64,000 nt of DNA from Fasciolopsis buskii (Eukaryota > Platyhelminthes > Trematoda > Plagiorchiida > Fasciolidae). The translations under genes were made by a program, and so were the position numbers. The DNA lies in NCBI GenBank assembly GCA_008360955.1, contig LUCM01006553.1, positions 124,001 to 188,000 on the forward strand, written 5' to 3'. Below the pieces are notes generated by a model. The model made no database searches. It had not been told where the DNA came from and saw only the letters and a list, made by a program, of their open reading frames with translations. Shown here one piece after another: positions 51,001 through 63,467 of this stretch (within the stretch, counting starts at the first letter, position 1; every line of letters begins with the position of its first letter).

Positions 51001-54000
51001 GCTATAACTGAACCCATCTAATAAAACCAGCCAGCACTGGTCATTTATCAAGGACGCCTTGAATTCTGTTAACTTATTGAGTTGTGGCTTGGTCCGTCGT
51101 GCCATGACAAAGAGTTTCTGTCGAGTCTATGCATCTCCTGACATGTGCCAGTTCATTCCAGCTGGTAACCTGAATAATGAGCCAGGGCCCACAAAAAGAC
51201 GTGAACATAGCGAAAGCTGACGCAGAGAGCGCTGCGCAGTGGCATAAAAAGGATCGGAGATGAACCGTACTACCGCTCTGCGAATTTTCCACAGACTGCT
51301 CCATCTCCTCTGAGTCCCCGGTAAGAGAATATTAGGCGTGCGTTAGCATTGATGAAGGCTAAAACTATTCGGTTAATATTGTACAACAAAGATTTAAAAG
51401 ATGAAACGAGGTGTTTGGCTGTTATCAAACCACAGCTGATCACAATCCATCTTTTACATCTTTGTTACACAATACTGACCGGAAGATTCTACCTCTCAGC
51501 AAGGCAATGTTAATATACTTACGTAACAGTGACGGGTCTATTCGCAAGTCACGTGAAACAGCCCAGTACAAATTTATGGTGGCCTGTCCAGACGACCGGG
51601 CAATGAGAACCGCGGCAACAGGCGGCCGTGATGTCCAAGCCTTCCTTGGACGAAATGTCCCATTATCCTGGATATCTTCAATGTTGTACACAACTGCATG
51701 AGTTGTAAATGGAACTAGAACTTGTTTCCCAACTCATGTGGTCTTCTCGTTGTTCTGGTTTGCGTATCATGGGCGGAATTAAGTCGTATCCGTTCGCTGC
51801 TGCAACTAGCCGAATTCCGTAAATTGAATCCAATCCCCAATATTCCATGACCCAGTCATTGTTACACAAAAGTTATTAACACTGAATCTGCGTTTTCCAT
51901 GGAGATGAATTCAGTGGTTTACTACACGGAAGTTAACCCCTATGCCTGTTCACTGAAGCCGATAACTGCAGAATATATAATTCTCAAGTTGTTTTACTTA
52001 AGCGGTTGGAAAGATTAATAAGAACTGCTGGCATACCACAATACTGGTCTTCTTTTTCTACTGTTTATACGTCCCGTTGTCTGTTTCGACAGAGCAAAGT
52101 TCTAGGGATGAAACTTGCAAGGTAATCCAAACCTTGGGAACTCACAAAAGCGAGTTTCGTCTGCTCTTCTTCAGCCAGGTTTCATGCCCTTCGTGGATGC
52201 GTCAATCAAACTTTCAACCTCCAGTAGCTGTTTGAGAATAATCATTCTTTCCAAAGACCAACGATCATGGGGTTCTTAGAGATTCCACCGTATCATTAGG
52301 TCTGTACGGCGGCAAAGTTTGTTCAGGGACGGTAATCCTGATAAATACGTATCAGTGGCAATTCAAAAAGCTTTGAACCGCCTGGCAATTGAAGTATCTC
52401 ATTATGTTGTATGCTTTGTATCTTCAGAGTGCGAGGTAATCATCCGTGACTGGAAGGAGCTTGTGCATGAACTCATCTTTTGTAGTGACCAGTTGAAAGT
52501 AGTCAACAAAGTTATGTACGTCGTGTGCTTGGTTGAAGTTAGCGGTGATGTTGGGGGAAGATCACATCACACCACCAATAACTGTGCGTTGACACGATAT
52601 CTAGTTTGTTCTCAAGGAAAGAGCGCACAATACCGACGCTGTTGGTCCTCTCTAATTTTGCAAGAACTGCTCTCCTTGAGTTGTGAATGCTCGGCTGCTT
52701 TGCGCCTTCGTTCATCAATCTCGATTGCGATGTGAAAATCAGGTGGGCAATGACAATGCGGCATCGTGTTTTGGTTGTTGAAAGTAGTCCTCTGGTCAAG
52801 ATAGCCGTTCGACATCTCCTTCGGTGGCTTGAACGAGTAAAGCATATGCCTGTTCACTGTTTGTTCTTTCGTCTTAGCATGGCATGCGATGGGCAAAGTT
52901 GGAAAAACTGATGCGGCAAGCAGACTATGACTTAGCTTAGACGCATAAAGAAATCAGTTTTAGCAGTGGCATCAATTGATGGTTTTCCGTCCTTCCTAAT
53001 TCTGGCTCAAGAGATGAGGACTACTATTGGTAGAGATCCAGAGTGGCATGGCTTAGAATCGAATTCAGCGGCGCCATTGTCGTGCATACTGCACATGAAG
53101 CTCGCGTCTTGTACCATCCATCACAAAATACTGAAAAAAAGCATAAAAATCCACAGATACAATTATGCAAACTGCATCTTTTTGTTTTCCTAGAATTTAC
53201 TGTTCTGCTCTCTTGTGCCAAGTTTCAACACGCTCTTCCTTAATGTTAACGACTTGCAACAGACTGATAGACACAAATGTACTTACCTAGGACCCAATTG
53301 GGACTCCTCTCGAATTCAAGTTGGGCAACTGCATTTAGTATGGCCCACAGAAACAGGAATTTTCCAGTCAGCGAAATCGGTGTGCCTTTCGTCTGATCGG
53401 CAGTGAGGAACCAATCACTACTTTGGCATGCAAACGTAAGTATTTCGAAAGATTTAGGTCTTCCCACAGTTATGGCTATCAATAGATTTGTTATTGCTTT
53501 CTCGGGTGACGAAGGATTTTAGCAGACTTTCCACTGTGTGGGTGAGACTAACACCTTTAGGACAAACCATTGTACTGTATGACAGGTGCAACTGCAACAA
53601 ATGATAATGAGAATGGCTAAAGCACAGGACCCAGGTCAGTTCGACCATTGTTTGCAATTCAAAACAGAATGCGAAAATCGTTCTTCTTCAGAACTCCCAA
53701 AAGCCTTCCCAAAATTATTCTTACAGTATCTGTGATTGTTTGTTATATATATTTGTTCACACTCGTGTGAGTATGGTTGATAATCCACGCTCTGACTAGT
53801 GACTTACGGAATATATGGGCCCCGGACAAACAGGTTCAGCCAGAAGATTTGCAGTCCTGTTTTGTTCTGCTCTTCAGAGATGCCCACTTCACAAGCTCGA
53901 CGAGACGGTACTTCACAAATTTTCAAACAGGAATACTATGAATGGTTTGGAACAGAGCATCATACTGTAATCTGTTGGTCAACATCCAAAACAAAATCGG

Positions 54001-55484
54001 TTCTAATCTAGGAAATTATGCTCTAGAGAACTTCTTATCCTCAAGCAAAACTGAATAGCTTGACTCATCTGACAATAATCCAACTTCTTTCCTTGTTTCG
54101 TAACTAGCAGTTCTTGACCGTTTTTCCTTATACCACACTAGATTAGGCCCAGGAATCCCGTGAATCAGAATCATTATGTCTGCCATCTCCGCCATAGTTG
54201 ATATATTACCGCTTGTTTGGTGATGTTAATTGTGTTGTTACTTATGATAAGTGATATTCTTCACGCAGTGCTTCACATGGCAACGTATGATTTACGTCCA
54301 GTCCATAGCACATTTTTCAACGTGTTTGGTCTACCATCCGTCCAAAGGATTTGTCGTTGACATTTAAGCGTACGGTGTTTGGTGTTAGACAAATTGTTCA
54401 GTTCCCTGCTTATTTGATTCAGTTTTACCGGAGAAGTGTTCAGCTTTCAACCCATGTCTAAACTCAACTCAGAACCTTGTAGGTAAATGTGCTCATTGGA
54501 TGTACAAATATTCTGTAACCTAGTGATCAGGTTGTAAATTATTAATCATCCTCACCCGACTGAAATCAAATGTCGCCCAAAAAACAATCACAATACGCGT
54601 AAGAATGATGTTGGAATGATGATGGGAGCTCTGACGGAGAATGACGTTTGGACTCCATTTCAACGAACAAGCACAACAATGGAGCTGACGAAGGTGATAT
54701 TTTTTAGGAGCCACGTATCCCATTGTGTGATCTGTCTTTTCCGGTCGATATAAGTGGCAAGAAAAGTGTTTTCGTATTCGTATTTCGATGAGCGTTATTG
54801 AAAAGGGAACACCCGAGAGACAAAACCCGGATCAATATTTTCATTTGGTATCATTTACCACCAAGATATTCTTCATGGATTTAGGATTATTTTGAAGATC
54901 ACTCATAGTGTCGCCAAATCAGCAGCCACAACCTGGTCACTGTACACTTTTTGTAAAGTTCCCAGTGTTGACAGTTCTCATCGGAGAACGGTGCATTTAG
55001 GAATAAGTCATCTTCATATTCAAGGCTTCTGTCTTCTCGGTTGGCCCCTTTTGTGCCGGACTCATACCCCAGTCTATAGTTGCAATGAAGACTGTTCTAC
55101 AAAGTAAGTGGCCTATTATATATATATATATAATGATTGTACAATCACGCCTTCAATTTTGTGCCCCTCCCTGTTGTCTTTCCACCTTCGAGATTGTCTT
55201 CTGGATGTAAGTTTTGCCATCATTTGGATACGTTTCATTTCACTCATTATACCAGGTAGCCAACGACTTCCGTGTGAAAGTGAAACAAATGACCACCGTA
55301 TTGGTTGCAAGTATTTCCGGTTTTTATTTTGAGAACAGTATTCCGGTAGCAGTAGTTGTGGCGTTTCCTTTAACGTGAATAGTGAACAATTCAAATATAT
55401 CAGCTGGTTGGCATTAACTTCTTGATAAGATGGATAATCAAGATTGAATTTAGTATTTTCTCTGTCAAAAATTCCAGGTGGTAA
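48056..55484. other. Unassigned gene-free stretch
   Basis: Over 7 kb without a feature I can support. Frames of 115 (48567-48914 plus) and 138 codons (52319-52735 plus) were examined and show no domain; overlapping minus-strand frames of similar length make chance the better explanation. A TA run of eight units is at 55116-55132. Confidence 0.45.
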
Positions 55485-55640
55485 AGCAACTACTATTATG
55501 ATACTGCTACCACTACCATAGCTGTCATCTCTACCACCAGTACTACAGTTGCTAATGTTACCATTACTACTGATAACGATACTAGTGCTGCTTTCACCGG
55601 TGATATGAATGTCAGTAACACTGAGAGTACCACCAATACT
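55485..55640. repeat. Degenerate ACT/ACC trinucleotide tract
   Basis: Imperfect repeats of ACT, ACC and ATT-like triplets over about 150 bases. The minus strand reads as a valine-rich frame that has no meaning beyond the repeat. Confidence 0.7.
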
Positions 55641-55949
55641 GGTTTGTGTAGCTTGTAAACTTCCATATTTTTGATTGTACTAACGTTGATACTAGCGGGT
55701 ATTCTTACCGCTTTCTGCTCGCTTCGTTTTTCCGCTTTTGTACACTCCACGGGAAACAGGGCAATTCTTCGAACATCACTGTCTCATGGTATGCTACATT
55801 AACATTACAAGTACTGTTGCTGCTTTGGACGAAACAGCAACGCTTTTACCATAACGTAGATGCCAAGGAAGTTTTACAGTCGAGTCATTTGTGCAAGTAA
55901 CGACCTTAACCTTGTTGCTACCACTATCGGTTGCCTTTTTGTCTTTTTG

Positions 55950-56100
55950 ATTTATTAATGAAACCTCGATGTAGAGCATTTTCCAGATTGGGGTGGCTAC
56001 CAACAGGCGATCTCCAAGTGGAAGAGTTGACGGTGGTGTGAAGATTTGAATCCGCGACTTTCAGAGTGAAGCGTCACGACGTTGACTACATGATCACCAT
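55950..56100 (-). repeat. tRNA-derived SINE, copy F
   Basis: Minus strand: A-box region GGTGATCATGTAGTCAACG, B-box region CGGATTCAAATCTTCAC, the body CACCGTCAACTCTTCCACTTGG, and the tail GAAAATGCTCTACATCG then GTTTCATTAATAAA. Head, body and tail follow the family order, with moderate divergence. Confidence 0.75.
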
Positions 56101-57049
56101 CGGTCTTTTACTTTTAGGCACATTTTATATGATCAAAACTAATATCTCACTTTCACGAGCATCAACAGCGCGCCAACAACATACGATTTTGCAGTTGTTC
56201 CTGTGGCCAGCAGAGGAAGTTAAATTTTTCGGGTTTTTATTGAGTCACTCTCTCTCTCTCCTTCAGATTACTTCCTACTTATGGTTCCTTGTTGGAAATG
56301 CGATGCGTCATAGGAATAAGATCGAAATTTTGTCCTTCTCTCTTTCTTATTTCACCACAAAAACACACAAAGAAAGACTTGATTTTCTCTTTTGAAAAGT
56401 TGACCGGTTGCATCGATCTCCCCAAAACTGCCTTTCATAGACGCCAAATCACTTAAGTTGTCATCTGGTAAGAAAATAGGCATGAAGAACCGAAACGAGC
56501 ATACAAAACGAGCAAACAAGTGAACACACGTGCACTGGTAACTGACTCGTTTTGACACGGGGAAATTTTTGAACTGCGAACCAATGGAAGTTTTGTCGGT
56601 CCTCCATCTCATCGCTTTAATCAGACATACGTCAAACTAAACGTGCAAGTAGGACTTGGCTGACTTAGTTCAATGAGCCAAAATGACCACATCATGACTG
56701 CATTATGTATTCCGGTGGAAATTGTAAAAGAAGAAATGGTCAAAGTTTGGAAACTGATTTGAGAGTCGAATATTGTCTGTGAAATCATGACAGTGCGTGG
56801 ATATTCCAAAATCTACTTTCACGAGGAGGCCATTTGGCAGCGCTTCCACGACCGAGTCCGCTTTCGGAAATTCTACACATTTCTTGTGTAATAAATAGTG
56901 CAAAATATTATTATATCTATGTTGCTATTATTTTTATTAATCCCATTTTTGTTTCCTAAGTTTGGTTTTTAGATAAGGATTGGGTTTTTTGATTAGATTA
57001 AAAAAGAGTCCAACTCTTGATTATCACACGAAGGACACTAGGATGCGAT
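56101..57049. other. Unassigned sequence
   Basis: No feature recognised, apart from a short CT run at about 56246-56262. Confidence 0.45.
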
Positions 57050-57310
57050 TGCGTCTTAGCTTGCATCTATCTGTATGTATGCAAGTATGCATGCATGCGA
57101 GTAATCATGTGTGTGCTTGCTTATACGCATATGTTTGTTTACGCATATATGGAGAAATGGACGGATGGATACATACATGTACGTATGTATGTATGTAACC
57201 ATGTACTCACGTAATTATACGTATATGGCAGCATGTGTGTACGTATGATTGTGTGTATGTATGCGTGTATGTGTGTGCGTGTGTGCGTATGCATATATCT
57301 AGGTCGATAG
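57050..57310. repeat. TGTA/TGCA tetranucleotide-rich tract
   Basis: About 260 bases of imperfect TGTA, TGCA and CGTA units with TG runs; the opposite strand gives a threonine/histidine-rich artefact frame. Confidence 0.75.
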
Positions 57311-60300
57311 CTAGGTCTATGTTTCAGTCTGTTTGAACGTATGCGTGCGTATCTTTGCTTGCACGCTACTGAAATTTGCGTGCGTGGGTGCATGAGTGAA
57401 CGAACACCAAAAATTTCCAGCCTTTGTTCCCTGAGCCCATCATTTATAGATTTCAAACTTTTCCGGATGACTAATTGTTTGCATTGGTCATGCAGGTGAT
57501 TGTCCGCCTCATGCTAATCATGTGTGAACCGCAGACTCTTGAAGCTCATCGTGTATGGGTCCCAATTTTGATGTGACCGAAAAAAGTTACAATTGTCATA
57601 GAGGGCACTGCATATTGCTTTCTTTGTCATAAGAACTAGACAACCGTGGGTCGAAGTTGGGTAGCAGAGAAACACCATGATAATAAAACCACCGGACTTT
57701 GAACGCCCACTCGACGACCTATCTGCTTGTCAGCCTGTTTAACTAACTAGCGGTTTTTGTGTATGTTCACATGCACACTGGACCAGGGGTAAGTGTTCGA
57801 TCAAATGTACACGCAAGAGTCTTCAGCTGATTTTCTAATAATTATGGTCAACTAGGCCTACTACTGCTTGCATCGCAAATCGTTTTTTAGTCATCCAAAA
57901 AGAGTTGGAATATCAACGTAACAGATGGTGCCAACCAAGCAGCAGTTGAGATTACCACACATAGGAAATCCCTTTTGTCCAACTGATCACACAAACACAG
58001 TTTCAAGCAGAAAAAGTGAAACTCACAAGGTTCCATGGGATAGAGTTAAGAAGAGAATGGTGCATTTCTGGAGGTGATAACTCGCACTATTCGTTGCGCA
58101 GAATAGCGATTCTGGTCCGTCAAATATAGAACAGACACCAACATTGTTGTTATCGTACTGCGAAGACGAAGAGACAAGTTGCGGCTTGATATCCTTTGCA
58201 AAATGGTGAAGCAAATCGGAACGCGCTGCGGGCGAAGTGATGTGATGTGCAGTAGTGTGCAGCCATTTGCAATGTCAAGTGATCATAGGACTACTGGGGT
58301 GATAAAATAGTATGGTCCCGGGGTAACATTGATAAATGAATGCCGTATGTCTGCTGGCGTGTACTTTGTTATTCCCAATGTGGTAAAGCAAATCAATAAT
58401 TTTCCTACACACTTGGTAGTTCATAGTTCACCATATTGTGGTTTGTCGTGGTAGACAGTTAATATAGAAACGAAAGGATAAGTGAATAGAAACGTGTGGA
58501 TAAATAGTTAGATAGATGGTTGTTTGGTGGATTGATTGACTTGACTGACTGGAGGCCCAGCGGACCGAATTAGAGAATGAATAATTAATCTTGTGCTGAG
58601 CAGAAATTTGCTGTGCTGCATACCTCCGTGAACATATGCACCCAAAATCATGTGTTCAATTCTTTTTATTTTACGAGGTTAGCTCCGATTGCTATTAGGT
58701 GCAGACAGTAATCAGTTGACCTAAAAATTGAATGTATATTTGGATGCACTGCTCTAAAACCGATCAATGCCCATCGGTTCCCTCTAGAAAGATTGACAGG
58801 AATCTCCTTGAACCGAGGACACCGGATATTACGAATTGGTCACTTCGTGTTGGCTGTTTGGTGATCGTCTATACCACGTGTTTGTTGAACTGTAGAACAT
58901 TATCCAAGAGTGATTTACAGAACGCTTTTTGTGCGCATGGCAACCAATCTGTTTGATTTGAAAATCCAATACAGCAGTTGAACGTGCTATCGTTTAGTCC
59001 ATTTGTATAGCCAAATGGTCATACCGATTAATGATCAGGAGTCCTACGTCCTTGGGCGTAAAGTGCTGTAAGGACGGGATCATACGAATGACTGCGATTG
59101 GGAAGAGCCTTATTCGTGCATTATATAGGGCTAGAGACATTGACCAATTATCGGGAGTTCAGAAGACCAATGATTTGTAATAAAATATAGCTGATTTAAT
59201 TATCGTGTTTCATGACTACAGTAGATTAACCATTTAATCATAATAGATCTCATTTCCATTTGTACTTTGGGTGTCTCGCCAAGCAGGCTGCTTCGGAGCT
59301 TCCACGTGTTTAAGACTTTGGGTTTCTATTTTCACTCGGTTTACGCTGAACAGAGGGAAAATCCTCGCGAAACAAGCATTTTAGTTGCTCGAATCTACAC
59401 ATAAAGTTAACGGATGAACGTGACAGTCTTCCCTTGGCTGGGTCATGGATAAGCGAGTCTTCTGTTTGGGTTTCTGGGGCTCACACGACAATCAATTACG
59501 TGGGAATCCACCAAAAGTACACCTGAGCACGTGAATAATCGATCGGGTCATGGAGGGTTGGAAGCCGACTAAACGTGTATGTGTGTTTTTGTACAAATCA
59601 AGAAGACAGGGTGATGACCGATCACCATGACTTGTTGATTAAAAGTCTAGAAAACTGATCAGAACCGGAAATGTTATATGGGTGCAACGGAAAACGAGCG
59701 ACCCAAAAAATAAACAAAAAATGTCAGGGAAATAATTTAGACTTCCTTGGACCTAAATATTATATGCGAAAATTATTTTTGAAATAACTCATTTTAATTT
59801 TTTTTCACAGAGGGGAATTAAATGTGAATTCCCGTGAAACCCATCATCTGGAGCACCGGGTACCATGGAATAAACAATCGCGCAGTGCTTACGAAGTTTT
59901 CCAGGGTGATGATATGACAAACTGCATACTACTTAAAAACTCCAAGCACTAAAGACCTGTACAGATTTTTGTAATGTTTTCGATATCCTAAGAGAAACTA
60001 TCACTCTTGGCTGACCTAATATCAATATTCGTCTAAAATGCAAATGTGCCCGTTTATCTTTCAATCCGCATGTGACCAACAAAGAATCGTTGTTTTGTCC
60101 ATCGTTTTGTCAACCGGGCCCATTGTATTCGAGTGCTCAGTATAGGCGCTATGTCCCTTGTTATTACCAACAGCCAGGTGTTCGGTTGAATGGTCGGATT
60201 TTTACTAAGAATCAAAGACGTGAAGGAGGGGTAGATTAGCATTTTTTTATTAAGTATTTGTCACCTTAGAGAAAACCACTTGGACCAACCAAATTCCCTG

Positions 60301-61869
60301 AGATAATTTGATGAGATAATTTGTACTCAAGGTTAAAACTCAGTCAAACCAAGACAATTTGTTCGCTCAAATGGAGTAATTGCTTTTTGGAAGCGTGCTG
60401 TAGGACAGCAAATGAGCACCCAGATACATAAGCTTTTTTAGTCGACCATTGTTTGTATGCTGAGCACTGACGGCCAAAATATGACGAACATGGATTCACC
60501 GAACGGAAAACTCAGTTGTCTACTTGATTAGAGTAACAATGTAGGTGTTGTCATTATTTTCTGCTACATCTATTCAAGCAAGATCAGCAGTTTCTGGTCA
60601 CAGAATACAATCAGTAACTGATTGATCGATTGATCTTATACCATATGTAAACACGTTTTCACATCCGACCTTGCATGGAGGACGTATTGTTTGAGATGAA
60701 CAAAACACAGCGCACATACTATCTATCTGCAAGCACCAACCAAATAAATAGTACATTCAACCTGGTAATTTATTTGAATCCGCATTTTATAAATGTTGCC
60801 ACAAATGGGATGGAGCATGTGACACACATACACGTATACGCGTATTTGTGACTGGGCATTTTCTATTCTCTTACCCTGACATTCATCACAGTCTATTAGG
60901 TTTCGTTCACCAAGAACAGTAAATCAAACACACGGCACGGAAGAATTCTATACTCCTATTGAGATTGCCTGATTTCAAATTTTTGTCCGTGTTCATGGGG
61001 CTAGGAGCCTTGGTTTTCTTTTTGATACCTTGCAATCAACTATTGTTCCATTGACGATGAGCGGTATACTAACATTCTTTCGCATAGACATTTCTTGAAT
61101 GGAATGTGAAGGAATATCAGGGGATCTGGTTTAGTAAAGCAGTTAATGGCATTAAATATAGCAAACTGATAAATAACTGACCATCTTTGAACTACGCCAA
61201 ACCTCTACGACTGTCTCGGGTTGTTAGGATATCAGTGTACGGTAATTTTGATTTTTCTTCTTCAAAGCGTGCAAATCTGGAATTGCGGACTAACATGGGC
61301 TCTATCCGTCGAAATAAGCGCTAGCTGTAGAAATGGAATGCTGTCAAAGTCCCCCTCAGTCTATGAATGTCACCAGGCCGATTGGAATGCTGGAATGTGA
61401 CGAACTCATTGCGATCAAAATTAGCACTTCATTTGTCGGTTAAAAAGCTTAAACTGTAAGCTGTTTTCAAAGGGTAGGGAAAAAGGGGAATGCCGAGTGG
61501 AATAAGTTCTACAAGGTTGTTGGCTTTGGAAATATCTCACGTTTCCGTACTTTCCGCTGGTAGACAGCATGTGGGCTGCCGGCGCCTTGAAACAACAAAA
61601 TGAAATCTTTAATGGCTGCCAATTTTCTCTCCATGCATGTTGGTGTAGTTCACTTAAGACTTGACGATATCCTCTTTATGAAGATTTCTTTTCCAGATAA
61701 AAATGCTGTTTGATTATACATGTCACCGATTATCAGATGGTTAGCTTTATGCTTGACTGTTTGTTCATGTACGTTTTCTACTACAAATTAGGCTTTGAAC
61801 ACTATTCGAGGTCGACTGTGCCTAACATTTTTTCCTTTATGAGACAAAGTACAATATTTTCAATCCTGC
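57311..61869. other. Unassigned gene-free stretch
   Basis: No gene, RNA gene or repeat recognised in about 4.5 kb. Very few frames exceed 60 codons, which speaks against hidden exons of ordinary size. Confidence 0.5.
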
Positions 61870-61985
61870 AGTGGTTAGACGGTCAATGTCATGAAGGTAG
61901 TAGGTTCGAATCCTCGTCCTGCCAGTCAGCATTCTCAGTTGATAGGCTCCACTTCACCGGAGCTCCTTTGCTGAAATGACTAGTG
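61870..61985 (+). repeat. tRNA-derived SINE, copy G (diverged tail)
   Basis: A perfect B box (AGGTTCGAATCCTC at about 61905) and an A-box region GTGGTTAGACGGTCAATG at about 61872. The body CTGCCAGTCAGCATTCTCAG, GGCTCCACTTCACCGG and TCCTTTGCTGAAATGAC aligns with the body of copy C up to CTGAAA, then the tail differs. It is a relative of the main family with another 3' end. Confidence 0.7.
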
Positions 61986-62639
61986 GGTAGCTGCAGACTA
62001 TCAACTCGGGGAAGGGATCGATCATAGGAGGATGGTAACAAGTGACCGAGGGATATAAACTGGACGGAGTTTACCCTTTGAACCACCGCCAACCTTAATG
62101 AAGCGATGTCTATACGGTCCACTTCTGTTCCCCAAAAATGTAGAAGAATTTCAAAAAAGCCGCTACTCCGTTCTTCGCATTGCTCAGTCTTTTGGACCTT
62201 CCTGGCTTTTCAGCCCGATTGAAGAGGTGCGTAAGCGAATTTTCCATGATAAAAGTCACTTAAATCAGTTTTCAGCGACCTGTTAGACCGATCTATTGAC
62301 TGCTTACTTGATTACGATAAAAACAATACAACTAAGCTAGACTAAAGAAAACGTTCACCACTATGCTTCCCCTTTTTATATCCGATTGCAATTTGTGGTC
62401 AGATTTGGCTTCACAAAGCCAAATAGGTGATTGAGATCCACAGTCAATTTCCTGTTTTTTATTATTTCAATATTACAACTAAAAATGTAGCAGTTGAATT
62501 TTCAGCCGTCTGGTACTATTCATACTCACACAAACACACACACACACAAGCACACAAAGACAACCCTGCTTAAATTTCGCTCTGTTTTAAGTGGATTCAT
62601 TCGTCCTCTGACGAGGTAGTCACTCTACGTCGCCTCTGG
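61986..62639. other. Unassigned sequence with a CA tract
   Basis: A CA microsatellite lies at about 62527-62560. Nothing else recognised. Confidence 0.5.
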
Positions 62640-62935
62640 TGATTTGTACACGTATTGCATATAACTACCCATCGTCTACTTTTTCGTGCTCTTTTTGCAC
62701 GTGCTGGGCTAGGTTGGAAGAAGAGGCGTGGTGGTCAGGCTATGACTTGGTGCAAGGATATGAAGAAGTTAGCTTCGATTTTGGCTCCGGTTGGTGCTTG
62801 TCGCCTTCCTGGTTGGACCAAAGAGATGAGGAGTGTTGTCGGTTAGAGATGTTGAGAGATGTGGCTCAGAACCGAAGTCATTGGCACGAATGCTATGTGA
62901 TATTTCTGTGCAACTCGTCCCCCTAAAAAGCACCG
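62640..62935 (+). mobile_element. RTE-type LINE, extreme C-terminal fragment
   Basis: The frame 62655-62846 reads LLFRALFARAGLGWKKRRGG, then QAMTWCKDMKKLAS and GACRLPGW, the characteristic C-terminal block of flatworm RTE reverse transcriptases (family 'RALFAEAGNGWKRRRGGQ ... TW ... VGSCRLPGWGPRD'). After a frame change, RDVAQNRSHWHEC corresponds to the terminal 'DMAQNRSQWRSCI'. The polymerase proper is absent, so this is a heavily 5'-truncated insertion. Compared with the fragment at 4.3-5.1 kb this block is much better preserved, which suggests a younger insertion or another subfamily. Confidence 0.85.
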
Positions 62936-63467
62936 AAAAAGAAACGAAAATTCTGCAAAATGTGCACGATTAAAACGAAAAAACAATTGGTTTGTATAGG
63001 TTTATTATCCCCCCCATATTGGTCCACCTTCTGTGAAGTTCCATTTACATGTTGTTACGCTGGCATCACGCTGGTTTTCAAGCCGGCCTATTACACGGGG
63101 TTCTGATCACTGGGCTTGGCGTTCAGATCGCAAATGTCCCATTCATTCTCGAGGTGACATCATCAGTACCTATAAGCTGTTGTTGAGTTCTTCTCTATTT
63201 ACGAGCTTGTTGCTGACTTCGATCTTACACTTATTTGACGACATTCAACTGGAAACTATGCGTGTGTTTTCCACTTCATCACTGTCATTTGGACATTTGA
63301 CCTTAGGAAATTCACATTTGGCCTGAGGAGTTTGATTTGTTTGGTTTTGTATCGTGGTTTTTATTTCGAGTATGTGAATATTGGGATTCATTTCCGTAGA
63401 TAGATCCGTATACACGACTCGGATTTGTGCTTCTGGATCCGTATGCATTGAATTCCGGTTCTCTCAG
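62936..63467 (-). other. Probable 3' region of the minus-strand PLE
   Basis: Lies directly after the C-terminal stop of the PLE frame (stop at 63468-63470 in minus orientation) and has no other explanation. A 67-codon minus-strand frame at 63245-63448 has no motif. It borders the convergent RTE fragment on the left. Assignment rests on position only. Confidence 0.35.

Noticed and set aside
52319..52735. 138-codon plus-strand ORF
   Set aside because: Non-ATG start, two overlapping minus-strand frames of 86-94 codons, and no known motif; length alone is within chance for 64 kb.
61870..61945. Functional tRNA gene
   Set aside because: A and B boxes fit, but acceptor, D and anticodon stems do not pair into a cloverleaf; the downstream body shows it is a SINE.
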